Shown here in pieces: positions 36,232 to 44,538 of a DNA stretch of 64,000 bases (within the stretch, counting starts at the first letter, position 1; the number at the start of each line of letters is the position of its first letter). The notes beneath the pieces were generated by a model. That model made no database searches and was not told the origin of the DNA. It was given only the letters and a program-made list of their open reading frames with translations. The translations under genes and the position numbers were made by a program. Source of the stretch: Puniceicoccaceae bacterium Marseille-Q1082 (GTDB lineage: Bacteria; Verrucomicrobiota; Verrucomicrobiia; Opitutales; Intestinicryptomonadaceae); assembly GCA_904424815.1 (NCBI GenBank), contig CAJGBI010000002.1, positions 546,206-610,205 on the forward strand. Reading direction: 5' to 3'.

Positions 36232-36275
36232 ATCTATTTACCTATTTGTCTATTTTACCTATTTCCCCTATTTTG
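36232..36275 (-). repeat. Inverted AAATAG iterons right of tRNA copy 2
   Basis: Five units read on the minus strand (AAATAGGG, AAATAGGT, AAATAGAC, AAATAGGT, AAATAGAT) mirror the array at 35801-35907 across the tRNA gene. Confidence 0.7.
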
Positions 36276-36395
36276 CCGGCAGTGGAGTTGCAGCCCGAAC
36301 GCCCCGAAGGGGACAGGCGGAGGGCGAAACTTCACTTAGGCAAAATCTATTTCTAAAAAATTCTCTTTTATTCCACCTGTTCTATCCCTAGCAGG

Positions 36396-36415
36396 TTGTC
36401 CAACCATTTGGACAA
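36396..36415. promoter_or_regulatory. Palindrome TTGTCCAA-N4-TTGGACAA (copy 2)
   Basis: Same perfect 8-bp arms as 6843-6862 with spacer CCAT instead of ACAG. Probably bound by an element-encoded dimer. Confidence 0.45.
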
Positions 36416-36680
36416 GTTATCGGGTTCTATGAAATAGTCCAAGACGTTAAATTCACAAGGTTGGCGATATGCTTCTAGCACTATGGTAAAGCGTTCGTTG
36501 GTGAAATTAAACCAAGCTCAGTTAGCGGACAAGTTTTATACCCCATGAATCCACTGATTGCAAGGCCTTCGGGAGATGTTAGCTATGGCGTGGTGAAGTT
36601 GTGAATTTAACCCAATTTCTATTTAACTTCACCAGTGAAATTAGGACTGTGAAGTTGGGGGTATTTTCTTTTTCACCCAT

Positions 36681-36772
36681 CGCGCCCGTCTGTGGAGCTG
36701 TGAAATTAGGGGGAGATATATACTGTAGGTATATCCCCCAAGTTCACAACTTCACAAGGCGCGAAGGGCGCG
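36681..36772. repeat. Large cruciform unit 1
   Basis: Nested inverted repeats: CGCGCCC/GGGCGCG outside, TGTGAA/TTCACA, GGGGG/CCCCC, and ATATAC/GTATAT around a 5-nt loop. The layout repeats in unit 2 with different bases, i.e. pairing is kept while sequence drifts. Confidence 0.7.
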
Positions 36773-36863
36773 GTTGGGAGGCTTCTTTCTTCTCTCCACA
36801 ACTCACCGCTTCACAGACAGGTTCGCTATGATGCGGAGAAACGGGGAATATTATTTTCCCTAT

Positions 36864-36959
36864 CGCACCGTTAGTGGGGAAACGGGGAAACAGGGAGAGT
36901 ATATATACCCTAGGTATATACTCCCGTTTCACCGATTCTCCACAGGTGCGAAAGGTGCG
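36864..36959. repeat. Large cruciform unit 2
   Basis: Nested inverted repeats: CGCACC/GGTGCG outside, GAAAC/GTTTC, GGGAG/CTCCC and TATATACC/GGTATATA inside around CCTA. Compensatory differences from unit 1 suggest the folded form matters. Confidence 0.7.
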
Positions 36960-37129
36960 GTAGGCTCATCGAGCTGAGGAGATTCTCCATGCACCAAAGC
37001 AAAGCCGTTTAATGGCTCTATACGAACTCGGGGCGACTTATGAATGTCAAGACTCATATTCGGCAATAGAACACCTTTAACGGGCAAAAGACAGCGTTTA
37101 TTGGCGGATTAAATTCGGCGTCATATACA

Positions 37130-37430
37130 GAGGGGGGTATGCAAGGAATCTATTAAACGCCGAGAAACGGCAGGGACGTTCGGCAGGGCGTTTTCTCCTT
37201 ATGAATGGCTTTTTTGAAATGTTCCACTTTCTTTCGTTTAGACAGCCCACAATCCCAGTAAAATAGCGCATTCGCAGGCGTTTTTTACAGCGAAAAATCT
37301 ATGGAAAATGTCCAGTTTTTATACAGCGCAAATTCCTATTAACCTAACAACAAGCAACTTGTATAATAAAAATATTCCACCCCGCAATTTGCAAACAAAA
37401 CCAATACGAAATCTTAGGTAAAATTAGGAA
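37130..37430 (+). repeat. Conserved 300-bp non-coding block, copy B
   Basis: Inverted partner of 20675-20990. Starts with GGGGGGTATGCAAGGAATCTATTA and ends with ATCTTAGGTAAAATTAGG. It stops just before the end of the convergent fic gene. Confidence 0.7.
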
Positions 37431-37447
37431 TACATATTGATAAAATA

Positions 37448-38404
37448 TCACTTCAAAAAGTATCCGCCATTTTTGGGCGCACCCCTAAATTCGATAAACT
37501 CGCTTAACGATTTCAAGTATCGGCTAAGCGTTCTGACGGGAATATTCAAGGCCTTTGCAATATCGTTTGTGTTTGCGCCTTGGTTGGTTCGGATAAACTC
37601 AAGCACGTCATTTACTCTGCCATTTAGTCTGCCGTTTACTCTGCCACTTTGGCTTGTTTGGTGCAGTTTTAGAGTCTTTAAAATCTCGCCAAGCATAAAA
37701 TCCACGAATATTCCCGAATCGTTTTTTGCGGAGCTATCGTTAATTGCCTCATAATAATTTTGCTGATTATTATAAACCATTGTTTCCACCGGCAAATATT
37801 GAAATAATGGATTGAACTTGGATAAAATTAAAGACTGCCAAAGCCTTCCCATTCTGCCGTTCCCGTCCGCAAACGGGTGTATAAACTCAAATTCATAATG
37901 GAACACGCAGCTTTTTATAAGCGGGTGGTCTTCCGAATTTTTCAGCCAATCAAATAAATTTTCTATCAATTCCGAAACCATTTCGGCTGGCGGAGCTATG
38001 TGGACGGCTTTATCGTCGTCAAAGACCCCGACGCCGCCCGACCTAAATTTGCCCGCTTCCGAGACGAGAGATTTCATCATTTCGGAATGCGCTTTCAACA
38101 GGTCTGATATGGAAAAAGGATCATATTTTTGAAAACTATCGTAAGCTTTAATCGCGTTTTTTACTTCCAGAATTTCCCTAAGAGGCGCGACAACTTTTTT
38201 CCCGTTTAAAATATCGCTAACTTGCTTTTCGGAAAGATTGTTTCCCTCTATCGCAAGCGAGGAATGAATTGTTTTTATCTTGTTGGATTTTCGCAGTCTT
38301 AGGGAGTACTTTTCCATTAAAATCGAATGCCGTTCTAAGAGCGCGGAAATTTCGGCAATCATAGATATTGCTTTTGCGGACACTGTAAACGGCGGTTTCT
38401 TCAT
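37448..38404 (-). CDS. Fic-domain protein with C-terminal HTH
   Basis: The 318-aa protein has the Fic core HPFADGNGRMGRLWQ (catalytic His, about 176-190) and an N-terminal inhibitory helix SSLAIEGNNLS (about 48-58) matching (S/T)xxxE(G/N), so it is an autoinhibited class II Fic AMP-transferase. The C-terminal 60 residues form an HTH (TNDIAKALNIPVRTLSRYLKSLSEF). Just before it is GRVNGRLNGRVND, encoded by near-perfect 12-bp tandem repeats, which may vary in number. Fic proteins of this layout are common on mobile elements; the target is unknown. Confidence 0.9.
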   Translation of the reverse strand: MKKPPFTVSAKAISMIAEISALLERHSILMEKYSLRLRKSNKIKTIHSSLAIEGNNLSEKQVSDILNGKKVVAPLREILEVKNAIKAYDSFQKYDPFSISDLLKAHSEMMKSLVSEAGKFRSGGVGVFDDDKAVHIAPPAEMVSELIENLFDWLKNSEDHPLIKSCVFHYEFEFIHPFADGNGRMGRLWQSLILSKFNPLFQYLPVETMVYNNQQNYYEAINDSSAKNDSGIFVDFMLGEILKTLKLHQTSQSGRVNGRLNGRVNDVLEFIRTNQGANTNDIAKALNIPVRTLSRYLKSLSEFIEFRGAPKNGGYFLK

Positions 38405-38465
38405 ACGATTTTAACAAGCAAACATAGTAAGAATTTTCGTTCCCTTTTCAAGACTTTTAACGCCC

Positions 38466-38485
38466 AAAGTGCCTTTTGGCACTTT
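38466..38485. promoter_or_regulatory. Hairpin/operator AAAGTGCC-TTTT-GGCACTTT upstream of fic
   Basis: Perfect 8-bp arms with a T4 loop lie 62 bp upstream of the fic start, and a further half-site (GGCACTTTGG) follows at about 38502. It lies between the 97-aa gene and fic; no T-run follows on the minus strand, so an operator for fic is more likely than a terminator. Confidence 0.4.
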
Positions 38486-38515
38486 AGAAAATCTCTACAT
38501 GGCACTTTGGAACTT

Positions 38516-38809
38516 TTAGTAATCTTCTGGAAAAAGTATAGTAGTAACGCTTCTGTCCCACTCGGTGATTATCCAGATTTTTTCGCCGTCTGGAAGCGTG
38601 TATGCGGACAGCAATCTTTCGCCTGTTTTAAGGGCTTGGTCGTTTGCTTTCTTGTCCTCTTGGCAAACATCTCCCCAATCACCTTGGGCGTGGCGGACAA
38701 GATATGGAAGCAATGCAAAGTTGTTCTTTTCACAATGCTCGAATAAATGTGTTGTTGATACGATTTCACCTAGGCGGAACTTTGATTCTATGAATACTCT
38801 TTCTTCCAT
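38516..38809 (-). CDS. Small conserved plasmid/ICE-associated protein
   Basis: The 97-aa product ends in LLSAYTLPDGEKIWIITEWDRSVTTILFPEDY, a signature of a widespread small protein family on plasmids, phages and integrative elements. Its function is not known to me. It forms a short operon with the next two genes upstream on the same strand (2-bp gap). Confidence 0.75.
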   Translation of the reverse strand: MEERVFIESKFRLGEIVSTTHLFEHCEKNNFALLPYLVRHAQGDWGDVCQEDKKANDQALKTGERLLSAYTLPDGEKIWIITEWDRSVTTILFPEDY

Positions 38810-38811
38810 GA

Positions 38812-39081
38812 TTACGCTATGTTGAAGGTCGTTTTGATGTATTCCTTGCCTTTTTCGGTGAGCATTAGGACGGCATTCCTATTTCCAGACCTTGAAATAA
38901 GGTAGCCTTTCTTATTAAGCGAGGACAGCACTCCAGAGCGTGTTCTTGCGTTAAGCCCTCTGGCTTTGAGATTGTCCGAAAAGGCGTCCGCCCAAAGTGT
39001 GGACTCCACCCCGCTATCGCAGAATTCGTCCTCGATATAGGCTTGCAGGACTATCTTCTCTTTCTCGGTTAGCTTATCCAT
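38812..39081 (-). CDS. Small winged-helix-like protein
   Basis: The 89-aa protein (LTEKEKIVLQAYIEDEFCDSG..., GVLSSLNKKGYLISRSG, LTEKGKEYIKT) looks like a winged-helix domain of the sort found on mobile elements. It overlaps the upstream 67-aa gene by 8 nt. Role unknown, possibly a regulator. Confidence 0.7.
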   Translation of the reverse strand: MDKLTEKEKIVLQAYIEDEFCDSGVESTLWADAFSDNLKARGLNARTRSGVLSSLNKKGYLISRSGNRNAVLMLTEKGKEYIKTTFNIA

Positions 39082-39277
39082 TGGAGACCTCCTGCACGTC
39101 GTCTATTTCAAAGGTTCTGCTCTCGTCGATTTCGTTGCTCGTATCGTAGAGGTCGTATTCCCTTTGATTGTCGCTTACCTCTTGGCGGGCTTCGTCAGCA
39201 TTTTCAGCTTCGATTTCAATCTCGCCAGTTTTGATTGTCGTTACGATGTATGTGTAGCTCACTTTATATGTCTTCAT
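39074..39277 (-). CDS. DpnD/PcfM-like small protein
   Basis: The 67-aa protein (VSYTYIVTTIKTGEIEIEAENADEARQEV) has the beta-strand/EIEAEN-A-EA pattern of DpnD/PcfM-like proteins found in R-M loci and conjugative plasmids. First gene of a three-gene minus-strand operon. Confidence 0.6.
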   Translation of the reverse strand: MKTYKVSYTYIVTTIKTGEIEIEAENADEARQEVSDNQREYDLYDTSNEIDESRTFEIDDVQEVSNG

Positions 39278-40111
39278 TTTCGTCTTTTGTTGCTTATTGG
39301 TTGACTTGCCTGATTGGCGGTTTGTCTATGTTGCTACTATACCATAATTTAAATAAATTTGCAACATTTTTATTTGTCTTTTTTATTGCCCACCAACCAC
39401 TTACACAAATTGGCAAAGATAAAAAAGACGAAAAATAATCTTGAAATTTTTAGCGAGAACACCTCTGAAAAATGACCGTCCGCGAATCCTCCCCAATACG
39501 AGCCCATTAGCGGGTATTTACTACAAATTTCCTATCAACTCCATTAGGGATTGGACGAAAATAAATAGACTTAATAGCAAATGATACTCCATCATCCTAG
39601 AAAAAAGGGATAGTTTGGAAGCAACAGACTCAACAATATAGTTTCTCCAATAAAAGGAATCCAAACACCCCAAAATTTATCATAGCACAGTAACTTGTGG
39701 AGCTTATTAAAACGAGTATGTGATTTTGATGCCGGCAAGACCGCATAAATATAAATGGGCTACGTTGGAGCGGATAGAAGCCCTCACAAACTGACAACCG
39801 CAGGAAGCGTACTTCGGGGAAATCCGTTCATATCCCCTCGTCAAAAAGGAACAGCTCTTGAGAAGATATGTTCTTCCGCAGTGTTCCCCATCGGAACTAT
39901 TCGGGATTGAAAAACAAGAACCGTTTTCGAAAGGTACGGTATCGCGTTCGCTCCCGCTATTGATGAAATAGACAATAGAATTTCAAATAGATATCATGAA
40001 GCATAGTTAAAGCTTTCAGATCGGTCAAAAAGTTCATTAATATAAATCATGAAAAAATATAAAGTTGAAAACCCCAAAATTAAAATTATTTCCACGCTAA
40101 ATAGATAATGT
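39278..40111. other. Non-coding region with a decayed open frame
   Basis: No intact gene. A reading frame from 39729 to 39971 (MPARPHKYKWATLERIEAL..., later KKEQLLRRYVLPQCSPSELFG) is interrupted by one TGA at 39792-39794 and looks like an eroded coding relic rather than random sequence; its family is not recognised. The rest shows no structure I can support. Confidence 0.4.
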
Positions 40112-41023
40112 TTATTTTTTTATTTTTATAATTTGCGAATAATTAGGTCGTTCAATTTCAATAAAATCCTTTGCAAATACATTAACCCAAGATAATAAAT
40201 TTGCTAATAATATTTTTACGTCTTTTCTGTAGGGAGGTGGATCTTTTATTATTCTATTATGTAGCTTCTGGGTTAATTCTCCAAAAAATATTTGCTTGTT
40301 CGCAATGGCATTTAATTCCTGGTATAGCCATCTAAAAGCTTTGCTTCTAAGAAATGCGTCTTTTATTTCACTAGACTCCGAAAGCGATTTCACTTCTAAA
40401 AAATCTAAATTATTAAGCGCAATATTTTCGCAAAAAGCATCTTGCGGAAATTCGTGCATAAAAAACTGATAAGATTTTTTTTCATTTATCAAAAATAAAA
40501 TAGAATCACTCCAATTATTACTTGAAATTTCGGAATTTGTTTTTACTGCTAAATATTCTTTTCGCATTCTTGCATATAATAAATCATCCATTTTTATCGC
40601 GCTATCGAAAAGCATCTCTATTTTTTTTAAATCGTCAGAATCAATATCTACTAATTTTGAAATTTCGATATTAGCATCGCAACCTATCCCCAATCCTTTA
40701 TTTGTTGCATTTGCACTACCGATTAAACATCTTTTTCTATCGAAAACATAAGTTTTAGCGTGCAAATTAAACAATACATACATCTCCCAACCATATGTTT
40801 TACAAAAATCATAAATCGAAATATCAGTAGCTCCATTTATAATATCAAGCAAAGTAAATCTAACTAAAAGACGTTTTCTAGGAACTTCTCTGTTTATTTT
40901 TTCTTGCAACCTGTAAAGAATATTCTCCTTACAGAATGCACTTACAACAAGTATTTCATTTTTAACATTCGACAATTCTGCTTCTATTGCATTAAAAGCT
41001 TCTAAAGAAAAAAGTAAACTCAT
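40112..41023 (-). CDS. Phospholipase D-like nuclease domain protein
   Basis: The 303-aa protein has one HxK(x)4D-type motif, NLHAKTYVFDRKRCLIGSANATNKGLG (about residues 92-116), the signature of PLD-superfamily phosphodiesterases, and an N-terminal strand pattern of the same fold. With a single HKD motif it should act as a dimer, as in many DNA-cutting PLD nucleases. The C-terminal 150 residues are not recognised. It is divergent from the helicase gene (90-bp gap) and forms, with the helicase and GHKL ATPase, the set beside the phosphorothioation genes. A role as the cutting subunit is inferred. Confidence 0.82.
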   Translation of the reverse strand: MSLLFSLEAFNAIEAELSNVKNEILVVSAFCKENILYRLQEKINREVPRKRLLVRFTLLDIINGATDISIYDFCKTYGWEMYVLFNLHAKTYVFDRKRCLIGSANATNKGLGIGCDANIEISKLVDIDSDDLKKIEMLFDSAIKMDDLLYARMRKEYLAVKTNSEISSNNWSDSILFLINEKKSYQFFMHEFPQDAFCENIALNNLDFLEVKSLSESSEIKDAFLRSKAFRWLYQELNAIANKQIFFGELTQKLHNRIIKDPPPYRKDVKILLANLLSWVNVFAKDFIEIERPNYSQIIKIKK

Positions 41024-41113
41024 GTTTTAATTATCCTTTTTTATTGCAAAATTACAAGGTAATTATTTTTTCCTTATTGACGAAACAAAGATATATTGTT
41101 TATCGTTGAATTA

Positions 41114-42718
41114 ATGAAGTTAATAGACATAATAAATCGAATGGGGAGCGATATATCTAGTCTGCTTCCAGTTCAAACTTTTCAACTACTAAATGAATTT
41201 GAATTTGAAACCATTCGTAAAAATGAAGGACAACTTGTTATAGATGTTTTGGGAGAAGAAACACTTTTAACTCAAAAAAAGTTTCGAGATAAAATTTTTC
41301 AATATCTAAATTCCAAACAAGCTATTGATCTTTTGCGTAAATTAGATATTCCCTGTCATGATGAATCTAATCCTTGGGAAACCCTAAATAAACTATCTTT
41401 CCCTGAAAATTCAGAACGGCAAAATATATTATTTGAATTTTTCTCAATAGAAAGAATGGAATCAGATATTTGTGATGTTAGAGAAGAATCTGCGAATGAA
41501 CTAATATATCCACAATACCCTCTTTTTGACCATCAAGCAAATGCAATTAAAGAAGTTTTACATTATTTAAATTCTCAACAAAATAGAGTTTTATTGCATA
41601 TGCCAACTGGTTCAGGGAAAACCAGAACGGCAATGAATATAGTTTGTAATTTTTTTCGCAACGATTATTCTAACAATTCTCTGGTTGTTTGGTTGGCAAA
41701 CACAAAGGAATTGTGCGAGCAAGCTTGCGATGAATTTAAACATGCTTGGAGTTGTTTAGGGCATAAAAAAATAGAAATCCACAAAAGATTCGATAAATTT
41801 GATGATTCTATTGATTCTATTTCTTCTGGTTTTTTAGTTTCTGGAGTCGATATGTTATATAGTCGATCTATTTCAGAAGATAAAAATTTTCTTAAGCTAG
41901 TTAATAAAATAAAACTTGTTATATTTGACGAAGCTCATCTCGCCGTAGCGCCAACATATGAAAATTTAGTAAATTGTATACTTGCAGGCGCATCTAAACC
42001 AGGGCTAATCGGTCTTTCTGCTACTCCAGGAAGATCTTCTATCTCTTCTGATGATGAAAATCAAAAATTAGCAGAGTTATTTTTTAGACAAAAAGTAATA
42101 TTGAAAATTCCAGGCTATGCGAATCCGATCCAATACTTACAATCAGAGAAATATATTGCTAAAGTAAATTACGAATCAATCCCTTATACCCCTAAAGATA
42201 TAAATAAGCGTCGTATTATAATCAAAGACAAAGACATTTCTCCAGAAATACTAAAAGAATTAGGACTAGATGAAAAACGTAATGCATTGATAATAGAGTC
42301 AATAATACGACAAATTAAACTGCAGAAAAAAATAATAGTATTTGCACCATCTGTTGAAAGTGCAATTATAATTGCAAGTATTTTGCGTTTTTTAGGATAT
42401 AGAGCAGGTGTAATAACTGCGACATCTCCTTCTAGATCTAGGGTGACCACTATTGAACAATATAAAAATGGAGATATACAAATCTTGGTAAATTATGGGG
42501 TTTTAACAACGGGATTTGATGCTCCTAAAACGAATGTTGCCATAATTGCTCGACCGACTAATTCTTTAGTCCTATATAGTCAGATGGTGGGAAGGGCAAT
42601 AAGAGGTTCTAAGGCTGGAGGAAATGATGAAGCTTTTATTTATACAGTTGTTGATCAAATATCAGGATTTAAAGATTTATCTAAAGCTTTTCTAAATTGG
42701 GAAGAAATATGGATTTAA
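41114..42718 (+). CDS. SF2 DEAD/DEAH-box helicase
   Basis: The 534-aa protein (ATG at 41114; a TTG lies 18 nt upstream) has an N-terminal domain of about 135 residues, then SF2 motifs: Walker A HMPTGSGKTRTA, DEAH (VIFDEAHLAVAP), motif III GLSATPGR, motif V NYGVLTTGFDAP and motif VI QMVGRAIRG. This resembles restriction-type helicases that translocate on duplex DNA. It overlaps the GHKL gene by 10 nt. The low GC of this and the next gene is stronger than in most of the island. Confidence 0.92.
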   Translation: MKLIDIINRMGSDISSLLPVQTFQLLNEFEFETIRKNEGQLVIDVLGEETLLTQKKFRDKIFQYLNSKQAIDLLRKLDIPCHDESNPWETLNKLSFPENSERQNILFEFFSIERMESDICDVREESANELIYPQYPLFDHQANAIKEVLHYLNSQQNRVLLHMPTGSGKTRTAMNIVCNFFRNDYSNNSLVVWLANTKELCEQACDEFKHAWSCLGHKKIEIHKRFDKFDDSIDSISSGFLVSGVDMLYSRSISEDKNFLKLVNKIKLVIFDEAHLAVAPTYENLVNCILAGASKPGLIGLSATPGRSSISSDDENQKLAELFFRQKVILKIPGYANPIQYLQSEKYIAKVNYESIPYTPKDINKRRIIIKDKDISPEILKELGLDEKRNALIIESIIRQIKLQKKIIVFAPSVESAIIIASILRFLGYRAGVITATSPSRSRVTTIEQYKNGDIQILVNYGVLTTGFDAPKTNVAIIARPTNSLVLYSQMVGRAIRGSKAGGNDEAFIYTVVDQISGFKDLSKAFLNWEEIWI

Positions 42719-44535
42719 CAAGAGAAAAAATGAACGAACATACAATTATTCCTCCAAAATATGCAATCGATTCCATGATGTATAGTGGATACAAAGATGC
42801 TGCATATGCCGTTTCTGAATTAATCGATAACAGTATTCAAGCTGGCGAAAACATGGGGCGCAAGATCGATGTCCAAGTTATTTGCATAGAGCGTGAAACT
42901 AATAATAATGATCGTAGAGGATTATCAATTTCCCATATAGGAGTATATGATAATTCATCAGGAATGACAACAGATGTATTACAAGCTGCCTTGCAATTTG
43001 GAGGCACAACTAGACGTTATGCTGCAAGTGGTATGGGAAAATTTGGGATGGGACTTCCGAATGCGTCTATATCTCAAGCAAATCGAGTTGAAGTTTATTC
43101 GTGGCAAAACGGTGAATGTTTCTATACATATTTAGATGTTGATGAAATAAAAAAAGAAGCATATGTAAATGTACCAGAACCTAAAAAGAAAAATATCCCA
43201 AATGAATGGAAAGAACGTATAGAGCAATATTCAAAAATCGAAGAATCTGGGACTCTTGTTGTTTGGTCTAATTTAGACCGTTTAAAATGGAAAAGACATA
43301 CGGCTTTTTTCCAGCATACAGAATTTTTAATAGGAAGAATATATAGATATTTTATAAATGATGAAAAAGCATCAATTAGACTTTCCGCTTACTTAGAAAG
43401 TGAAAAAGAAGCGACTTATAGTAGTTTAGTAAAACCCAATGACCCATTATATCTAATGGTAGGGACAAATGCTCCAGCAGAATTTAGTTCAAAAGCTGCA
43501 TTCGAAGAATTTCCAGAAAAGCGTACAATTCAGGTCAAAGATGTATATGGGAATCTTCAGCCTGTTACAATTCGATCTTCTGTAGCAACACAAGAGACAA
43601 GAGATATTGCCCACCATAATTTACATCCTTTATCTAAACACGCTGCTAGGAATGTTGGAATATCTCTTATTCGTGCAGGTAGAGAAATTGAAATGAATCA
43701 GACATTTTTATCTTCTTCTATTATGACATTAGAGCGTTGGTGGGGTATAGAAGTATCATTCGAACCAACATTAGATGCTGTTTTTGGAATTACGAATAAT
43801 AAACAAGCAGCCATCAACTTTAGAAGGCTTACAAAAGAAGATGTTGCTGCAGAAGAGCAAATCAATGTAACAAAAGTAATGGATTTGCTAGAAGAAAATA
43901 ATGATCCAACAAAAGGAATAATAGATATAACACTAGAGCTTGAAAGAATTTTAAGGGGAATAAGAGCGCATGTTTCTAAAACAGGTGTTCCCCAAAATAA
44001 ATCTCAGAAGAACGATGGAGATGAAACATCTTTATTAGAACAGGCTGCCGATAATACAGTAAATGACCGAATGTCGGAGGGAAAAATAGGTGCTAGTGAC
44101 AAGAAGAATCAAAATCAATCGGAAATTGAAAAACGCGAAGATTTAGAAAAGGAAATTGAAGATAAAGGACTAACGTCATCAGAAAAAGAACAGACTATAA
44201 TTGAATGGTTGAAAAAAGATAAATTTATTTTTGATTATGTAGATGGACTCCCGTATCCATCTGATATTGTAAGTTTTAGTACTCCGGCGGGGAAAATAAA
44301 AGTTGCAGTAAATACGAAACATCCCGTGTGGATTAATATAATAGAAACAATTCAAAACAATGTTGACGATCAAACTTTAGAAAAAGTAAAAGATTCTATT
44401 ATGCTTCTTTTTGCATCTTTGGCGAGAGCCGAAGATGAAATTGCCGATGAACGTAAAAAAGAAATAATACTAGACCACAGAAGTGAATGGGGAAGAATTG
44501 CTAGAGATATGTTACGCAAATATAACAACGAATAG
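42709..44535 (+). CDS. GHKL (Hsp90/MORC-like) ATPase beside the Ssp genes
   Basis: The 608-aa protein has a Bergerat ATPase domain: AVSELIDNSIQAGE (N-box, about 29-42), VYDNSSGMT (G1-like) and ASGMGKFGMGLPNAS (G2). After about 430 residues comes a low-complexity charged linker (QNKSQKNDGDE... through EKREDLEKEIEDK), then a C-terminal domain. It is unrelated in detail to the GHKL protein at 10419 but of the same class. Its stop is 3 bp from the convergent sspD stop. Probably an ATP-gated partner of the helicase; possibly the sspG-like component of a PT restriction module (inference). Confidence 0.85.
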   Translation: MDLTREKMNEHTIIPPKYAIDSMMYSGYKDAAYAVSELIDNSIQAGENMGRKIDVQVICIERETNNNDRRGLSISHIGVYDNSSGMTTDVLQAALQFGGTTRRYAASGMGKFGMGLPNASISQANRVEVYSWQNGECFYTYLDVDEIKKEAYVNVPEPKKKNIPNEWKERIEQYSKIEESGTLVVWSNLDRLKWKRHTAFFQHTEFLIGRIYRYFINDEKASIRLSAYLESEKEATYSSLVKPNDPLYLMVGTNAPAEFSSKAAFEEFPEKRTIQVKDVYGNLQPVTIRSSVATQETRDIAHHNLHPLSKHAARNVGISLIRAGREIEMNQTFLSSSIMTLERWWGIEVSFEPTLDAVFGITNNKQAAINFRRLTKEDVAAEEQINVTKVMDLLEENNDPTKGIIDITLELERILRGIRAHVSKTGVPQNKSQKNDGDETSLLEQAADNTVNDRMSEGKIGASDKKNQNQSEIEKREDLEKEIEDKGLTSSEKEQTIIEWLKKDKFIFDYVDGLPYPSDIVSFSTPAGKIKVAVNTKHPVWINIIETIQNNVDDQTLEKVKDSIMLLFASLARAEDEIADERKKEIILDHRSEWGRIARDMLRKYNNE

Positions 44536-44538
44536 TTG

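Larger units (their letters stand above)
36050..37447. other. 1.4-kb non-coding regulatory/maintenance region
   Basis: No credible gene. The region holds inverted iterons (36232-36275), the TTGTCCAA palindrome (36396-36415), repeated GTGAA(G/A)TT boxes between 36500 and 36680, two large cruciform units (36681-36772 and 36864-36959) and the 300-bp shared block (37130-37430). Confidence 0.7.

Noticed and set aside
35801-36275. CRISPR-like short repeats
   Set aside because: Units are only 8-9 bp with no regular unique spacers, orientation flips across the tRNA, and no cas genes are in the window.
39729-39971. A real gene in the 39.3-40.1 kb gap
   Set aside because: The frame has an internal stop and matches no family I know; it is kept only as a possible relic.
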